Origin: Embleya scabrispora
Lineage (GTDB): Bacteria > Actinomycetota > Actinomycetes > Streptomycetales > Streptomycetaceae
Assembly: GCF_002024165.1 (NCBI RefSeq)
Contig: NZ_MWQN01000006.1
Location: 1 to 64,000, forward strand
Reading direction: 5' to 3'
DNA length: 64,000 nt
The position numbers were made by a program, and so were the translations under genes. Within the stretch, counting starts at the first letter, position 1. Each line of letters starts with the position of its first letter. Below, piece after piece: positions 59,901 through 64,000 of the stretch. The notes below the pieces were generated by a model, which was not told the DNA's origin, did not search any database, and saw only the letters and a program-made list of their open reading frames with translations.

Positions 59901-62057
59901 CTGTGGGTCCGCGACCGCACCACCGGCAACCTCTACCAATACCCCTCCAGCGTCACCACCACGGGCGGCATCAAAATCACCGACCCGGCAGCCGTCGCCG
60001 ACGACGGGCGCCGAGTTCCCATCGCCACGGACCTCACCACCGCCGCCTACCCCCTCCTGCACACCGACGGCGACCTCGACGGCGACAAGAATGCCGACCT
60101 GTGGGCCGAAGGCCCCGGCGGCAGCCTCTACGTCATCAAGGGCAATCCACAGGGCACCGAGCCTCGATTCGCCCCCGCTCAGCCACTGGCCAACAGCAAC
60201 ACGCCATGGACCACCTGCGAGAAGTTCTCCTCGGCGGGCGACACGAACGTCAAGCTCGACCTGTGCGGGCCGATCCTGGCCAAGTACAAGGCCACCGGGG
60301 GGCCCACCGGGCCGCTGAGGCTGCCCACCGTCGGCACCGCCGCCGATTCCGACGGCATCGGCCGCTACGCCGACTTCCAGGCCGTCGGCGGCGGCGCCAC
60401 CAACGCCTCCATCCACTGGTCACCCACCACCGGCGCCTGGTCCGTCCAGGGCAACATCCGCAACACATGGCTCACCGGCGGCGGCACCCACGGACCCCTC
60501 GGCTACCCCGTCGGCGACGAGGACACCGTCCGCGACGGCGCCGGCACCACCATCGGCTGGATCTCCCGCTTCGCCGGAACCGCCACCACCGGCGCCGGCG
60601 CCGTCACCTGGACCCCCTACACCGGACCCGCCCACCCCATCACCGGCGAAACCTACAACCGCTGGCAAGCCACCGGCGGACCCCGCGGACCCCTCGGATT
60701 CCCCACCACCGACATCACCGACACACCCACCAAACCCGGCGCCTACACCCACTTCCGCACCCCCGGCACGAGCGCCGACAACGGATCCGTCTACACCACC
60801 CCCGGCGCGGGAGCCCACGCCGTCTGGGGCAACATCCGCAACCGGTGGGCCGAACTCGGCTGGGAACAGGGATACCTCGGCTTCCCCACCAGCGACGAAT
60901 ACGACGTCACCGGCGGGCGCCGATCCGACTTCCAGGGCGGTTACGTCCGTTGGAACAACATCACCGGGGCTACTGTCGATCATCTTCCGGGCGACACCAC
61001 CCGGGACCGGCGCAACGAATACTCGGGGGACTTCGACGGCGACGGGCGCGCCGACGTGCTGACCGTCTACGACTACGGGCAGTCCACCAGCGCGTTCTTC
61101 GTCTCCGCCGGCAACGCCGACGGCACGTTCGGCGCGCCGCGGCAGGTGTGGGCGAGCTTGGCCGGACACTGGGACACCACCCGCGTCAAATACACGATCG
61201 GGGACTTCGACGGCGACGGCCGCGACGACATCGCCGCACTGCACGTGTGGAACGACGGCAGCACCTCGCTGTTCAAGTTCATCGCCCACCCCGGCGGGGT
61301 GTTCTCCGAACCGATCCCCGGGTACGTGACACCGGCGGGGAACTGGGACTGGAACCGGGCCATGGTCATGGCCGGGGACTTCAACGGCGACGGCAAGGAC
61401 GACGTCGCCATGCTCTACGCCAAGGTCGCCGACCCCGCGAACGGCACCACCTCCGTCCACACCTGGGTCGTCCGCAGCGACGGCACCTTCGACACCCCCC
61501 TGCCCGGCTGGCAGTCCGCGCCCGGCGGGTGGAACGCCGCCTCCGCGAAATACACGGTCGGCGACTACAACGGCGACGGACGCGCCGACATCGCCGCCCT
61601 GTACGGCTGGTCCGACGGCAGCGTCACCCTCCACACCCTCCTCGCAGGACCCGACGGGGCACTCGCCGCACCCGTACAATCCTGGCGCGCCGCACCCGGG
61701 ACGTGGGACTGGAACAAGACGCAACTGACCACCGGCGACTACAACGGTGACCACCGCGTGGAGATCGGGGCGATGTACGACCTCGGCGCAGGCACCGCCG
61801 AATACCGCGTCTTCCCCACCACAGCCACCGGAGGATTCACCAACCCTGTCGTCGCCTGGCACTCCGCGCCCGGGACCTGGGACACCGGCTCCGCCTACCC
61901 GTTGGCCGGAGACGTCAACGGCGACGGCCGCACCGACATCAGCGCCATGTACGAATGGAACGACGGCTCCACCACACTCAACACACTGTCGGCCAAAACC
62001 GACGGCACCCTCAACCCACCCGTACAAGCATGGAGAGCCGCACCCGGAACCTGGTAA
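56997..62057 (+). pseudogene. Secreted FG-GAP/LGFP-repeat protein B, one nonsense codon
   Basis: ATG 56997 after CAGGAGA; same architecture as protein A, with signal peptide (LTLTCGVLTPGAQA), DNRLRE-like module, FG-GAP repeats and three LGFP repeats (LGYPVGDE, LGFPTTDI, LGFPTSDE). It then has about 350 extra residues of FG-GAP repeats (GDFDGDGRDDIAALHVWNDG, GDYNGDGRADIAALYGWSDG). The frame is open throughout except for TAG at 58143-58145, where protein A has Trp (GYQRW). One base change (TGG to TAG) would restore a 1686-residue protein. TAA at 62055-62057 is followed by a strong hairpin. Confidence 0.82.
59616..59949 (+). repeat. 334-bp tract identical to 54583-54916
   Basis: Partner of the identical tract in protein A, in the same position of the protein. 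The identity ends abruptly on both sides at synonymous or conservative differences. Confidence 0.9.
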
Positions 62058-62075
62058 CAGGAAACACACCGAACG

Positions 62076-62105
62076 GGGCCCGGCACGCATCGGCGTGCCG
62101 GGCCC
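62076..62105 (+). terminator. Hairpin terminator after protein B gene
   Basis: GGGCCCGGCACGC (62076-62088) pairs perfectly with GCGTGCCGGGCCC (62093-62105) around an ATCG loop, 18 bases after the TAA. Confidence 0.8.
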
Positions 62106-62192
62106 AGACACGCCCTGTTCACCCGCGAGCCCCGCCCCGACTGCGGATTCGACGGACCGTCGAATCTCGAACGTGGCCGCCGGGAACTGGGA

Positions 62193-62365
62193 ATGAACCG
62201 CGTACAACTCCTCGCCGGAGACTTCGACGGCAACGGACGCGCCGACGTCGCCGCGATGTACGAATGGAACGACGACTCCACCACCACCCGCACGCTCGTC
62301 ACCGGTGCGGACGGCATCGTCAAACCCCCGCCCAGGGATGGAGAGCCGCACCCGGCACCTGGTAG
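62193..62365 (+). pseudogene. Duplicated last FG-GAP repeat of a protein B relative
   Basis: The frame reads LLAGDFDGNGRADVAAMYEW, then NDDSTTTRTLVTGADGIVKP. After a one-base slip it ends GWRAAPGTW with TAG at 62363-62365, exactly as protein B ends (AWRAAPGTW). It lies past the terminator and lacks any start, so it is the remnant of a third tandem copy or of a partial duplication. Confidence 0.75.
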
Positions 62366-62770
62366 ACCGGCCACGACCCACCGGACAGCGACACCAACGA
62401 GCGAACAGGGGTCCGGCGCGCACCACCACACACGACACACCCGCACGAACCCCGTCCCAGGGCACGCCAAGTCACCGACCACCCGAGCCACTCCACGCCC
62501 CCGCACCAAGCCGCATGCAGGACGCGCCGGCTCACACCGCTCTCGCCCGAGGCGTATTCTCGACGGTGTCCCCCGGTCCTCTCGAACCCGTGGCACCACA
62601 GGTCAACCCGCCCCTCGCCAAACAAAGACGCACTACAACCCGGGACAAAACAACATTCCCGAACCATGCTGAACCCGGGACGGACACGCCGTGCGCGAGT
62701 GGCGGTCTCCCGAACCCTGCTCGCGTGCAACGTATTTGACGAGGCGTCATATCGATGGCGCCGAAGTGGC
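62366..62770. other. Spacer without a supported gene
   Basis: About 400 bases. Open frames exist on both strands but carry no motif. The promoter of the next gene should lie near 62700-62760. Confidence 0.4.
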
Positions 62771-63076
62771 ATGATGCAGGGCAGGATTGACAGCGCCGCG
62801 ACGGCGTCCGGAGTTCCCGACCCTGCCCTGGCCGTGGGGATACTGATCCTCGGGGTGGCGGGTGCGGTGTGGGGCATGCACGGCGCATTCGACCTGCGGG
62901 GTTGGCGGACCCGAACCGTCGAGAGGTTGCGCCGGACGGACTCGATCACCCTCGACCTGCGCGGGACCGGTCCGACCATCGAGGGTATGGACCACTTCTT
63001 TCGCCTCGTGGGATGGCTCATGATCATCTCCGGCGCAGGCGCGGTGGTACTGGGCGTGGTCGGCTTGTCGACCTGA
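62771..63076 (+). CDS. Small two-pass membrane protein
   Basis: 101 residues from ATG 62771 (a second ATG follows directly). Two hydrophobic segments, VGILILGVAGAVWGMHGAF (about residues 20-38) and WLMIISGAGAVVLGVVGL (about 82-100), are joined by a polar, basic loop with GWRTRTVERLRRTDS. No known family recognised. The frame is clean and codon bias fits. Stands alone. Confidence 0.65.
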   Translation: MMQGRIDSAATASGVPDPALAVGILILGVAGAVWGMHGAFDLRGWRTRTVERLRRTDSITLDLRGTGPTIEGMDHFFRLVGWLMIISGAGAVVLGVVGLST

Positions 63077-63756
63077 GACGCCTCGATCGAAGTCGAGCAC
63101 GGGCGTAGATCGGCAGGATTTTCGGACGGTCGAGCCCGGTGCCGATGCCGGAACGGCGAGGGTGGTGACAGGCCCGAACCGGGCGTTGTCGGACTTGACC
63201 CGGTGAGCAAATCTGCCGGCGCGAATGGATGTTCGAGGTGTTCGGCATTCGACGCGGTATCGGAACGCCTGGTGCGACCAGGCCCAAGCGTGTCGGGTGT
63301 CGGGTCACTCCGCTTCCCTCCGTAGGCCACCCGCGTCGTGCCCGACTCCGTGATGTTCCACTCCTCCGGCCACGGCCCTACCCCGGCGGGCACCGCATCG
63401 AGATGACGTCCCGCTTCCGGACAGGAACTCGACAGGAAACCGAGAGGCACAGCCACAATCGCCGCGCCGGCGATACCGATTCGGCTCAACCGCTCCAGGA
63501 CCCGTCGACCCGGGCGTTCCATGCTTCACCCGCCGAGGGCAGCCCTCGAAAAGAACATCGATCAGGAACGACACGAACGGCCATCGAGAGGCGACCTCTT
63601 CCATCGTCCACGGGTTTTCCCAACAGAACCGACCATCCCTCCCAGATCCTGCAAATCCACAAGGCCACAGGCCAGACCAAGCCAAGCACGGCGGCAAGTC
63701 CAGGCCACGCAGCCGAGATCCAAAGTCCCTGATCCTGCAAAGCCAACGGTCAACAC
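63077..63756. other. Long spacer, possible small secreted protein remnant on minus strand
   Basis: No firm gene. A minus frame from 63522 opens with SRIGIAGAAIVAVPLGFLSS, which resembles a signal or anchor segment, then HLDAVPAGVGPWPEEWNITE. It soon loses protein-like character and runs far past any natural end. It may be the 5' scrap of a lipoprotein-like gene. Confidence 0.35.
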
Positions 63757-64000
63757 GTGATCAACCGACAAGATCTTTCAAAACAGCCGGGACGGAGCAA
63801 CCGCGGGACGTCGATCGGTCGGTGGGTGGCTGGGCAGCGGTCCGGGTGGGACGGGCTGAACGCGGCGCACCGCGAGCAGCTGCTCGCGCTGGGGCTGACC
63901 CCGCCCGCGCTGGCCGACACCGCGACGGCCGAGGCCGGGGCGACGGCGGTGGCGGTGCCGGAAGGGCCTCGGCCCAAGCGCAGGCGCGAGCAGGCGTGGG
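63757..64000 (+). CDS. Helicase-associated (HA) repeat protein, start of a fragment cut by the window edge
   Basis: From GTG 63757 (or just a 5'-truncated frame) the sequence reads SIGRWVAGQRSGWDGLNAAH, REQLLALGLTPPALAD, then RPKRRREQAW at the edge. This is the LGxWVxxQRxxxxxLxxxxxxxLxxLGL core of helicase-associated repeats, as in the tail at 13338-15083, followed by the usual linker into the next repeat. The first ~18 residues have no homology, so it is probably a 5'-truncated pseudogene. Confidence 0.6.
   Translation, partial: MINRQDLSKQPGRSNRGTSIGRWVAGQRSGWDGLNAAHREQLLALGLTPPALADTATAEAGATAVAVPEGPRPKRRREQAW

Noticed and set aside
1..64000. tRNA, rRNA, riboswitch or phage structural genes
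   Set aside because: None were seen on either strand; the window appears to be accessory mobile and defence DNA.

Overview
The DNA is very GC-rich with strong third-position GC bias, frequent GTG starts, stop-start overlaps and Streptomyces-type gene families (secreted RHS proteins with Hint domains, LGFP/FG-GAP secreted proteins, KAP ATPases, helicase-associated repeats). This points to a Streptomycetaceae actinomycete (Streptomyces, Kitasatospora or Embleya). No ribosomal, tRNA or core housekeeping gene was seen. The density of transposon wreckage and defence-like genes suggests an accessory chromosome arm or a large plasmid.

Layout. 1-15.1 kb: a large NACHT/STAND NTPase runs off the left edge. 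Next come the front half of a DEAD/DEAH helicase (minus strand), a Tn7/Tn5053-like operon (tniQ, tnsA, tniA, tniB), two abortive-infection-type genes (TIGR02391 and AbiJ-like), and the back half of a helicase with helicase-associated repeats (plus strand). 15.2-24.1 kb: a KAP NTPase, a TPR scrap in two opposed pieces, an archaeal-type (DUF234) ATPase facing a second decayed tniA/tniB pair across a palindrome, and an AlbA_2/Schlafen-type protein. 24.1-29.6 kb: a third tniA/tniB/tniQ remnant, heavily deleted and invaded by IS701, IS3 and IS30 elements. 29.9-36.1 kb: a TPR protein, then a decapitated RHS toxin with a DddA/SCP1.201-like deaminase tip, cut by IS701 and IS5 elements, then another helicase-associated fragment. 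36.1-44.1 kb: a PCMT-like methyltransferase overlapping a 38-residue peptide gene, transposase scraps (ISL3, IS1182), two unknown proteins, a fourth tniQ remnant and a transposase/ATPase scrap. 44.3-62.4 kb: a toxin-immunity pair (a 2.3-thousand-residue RHS protein and a 109-residue immunity protein) divergent from two tandem paralogous secreted FG-GAP/LGFP genes. 62.7-64 kb: a small membrane protein and the start of another helicase-associated fragment at the right edge.

How the parts relate. Three themes recur. (1) Tn7-like modules (tnsA/tniA/tniB/tniQ) at four or more stages of decay, with shared C-rich end-like repeats. (2) Defence-type NTPases and abortive-infection genes sitting among them. 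(3) Contact-toxin machinery. Many large genes carry exactly one frameshift or nonsense codon. Several lie in G/C runs, so assembly error must be excluded before calling them dead.
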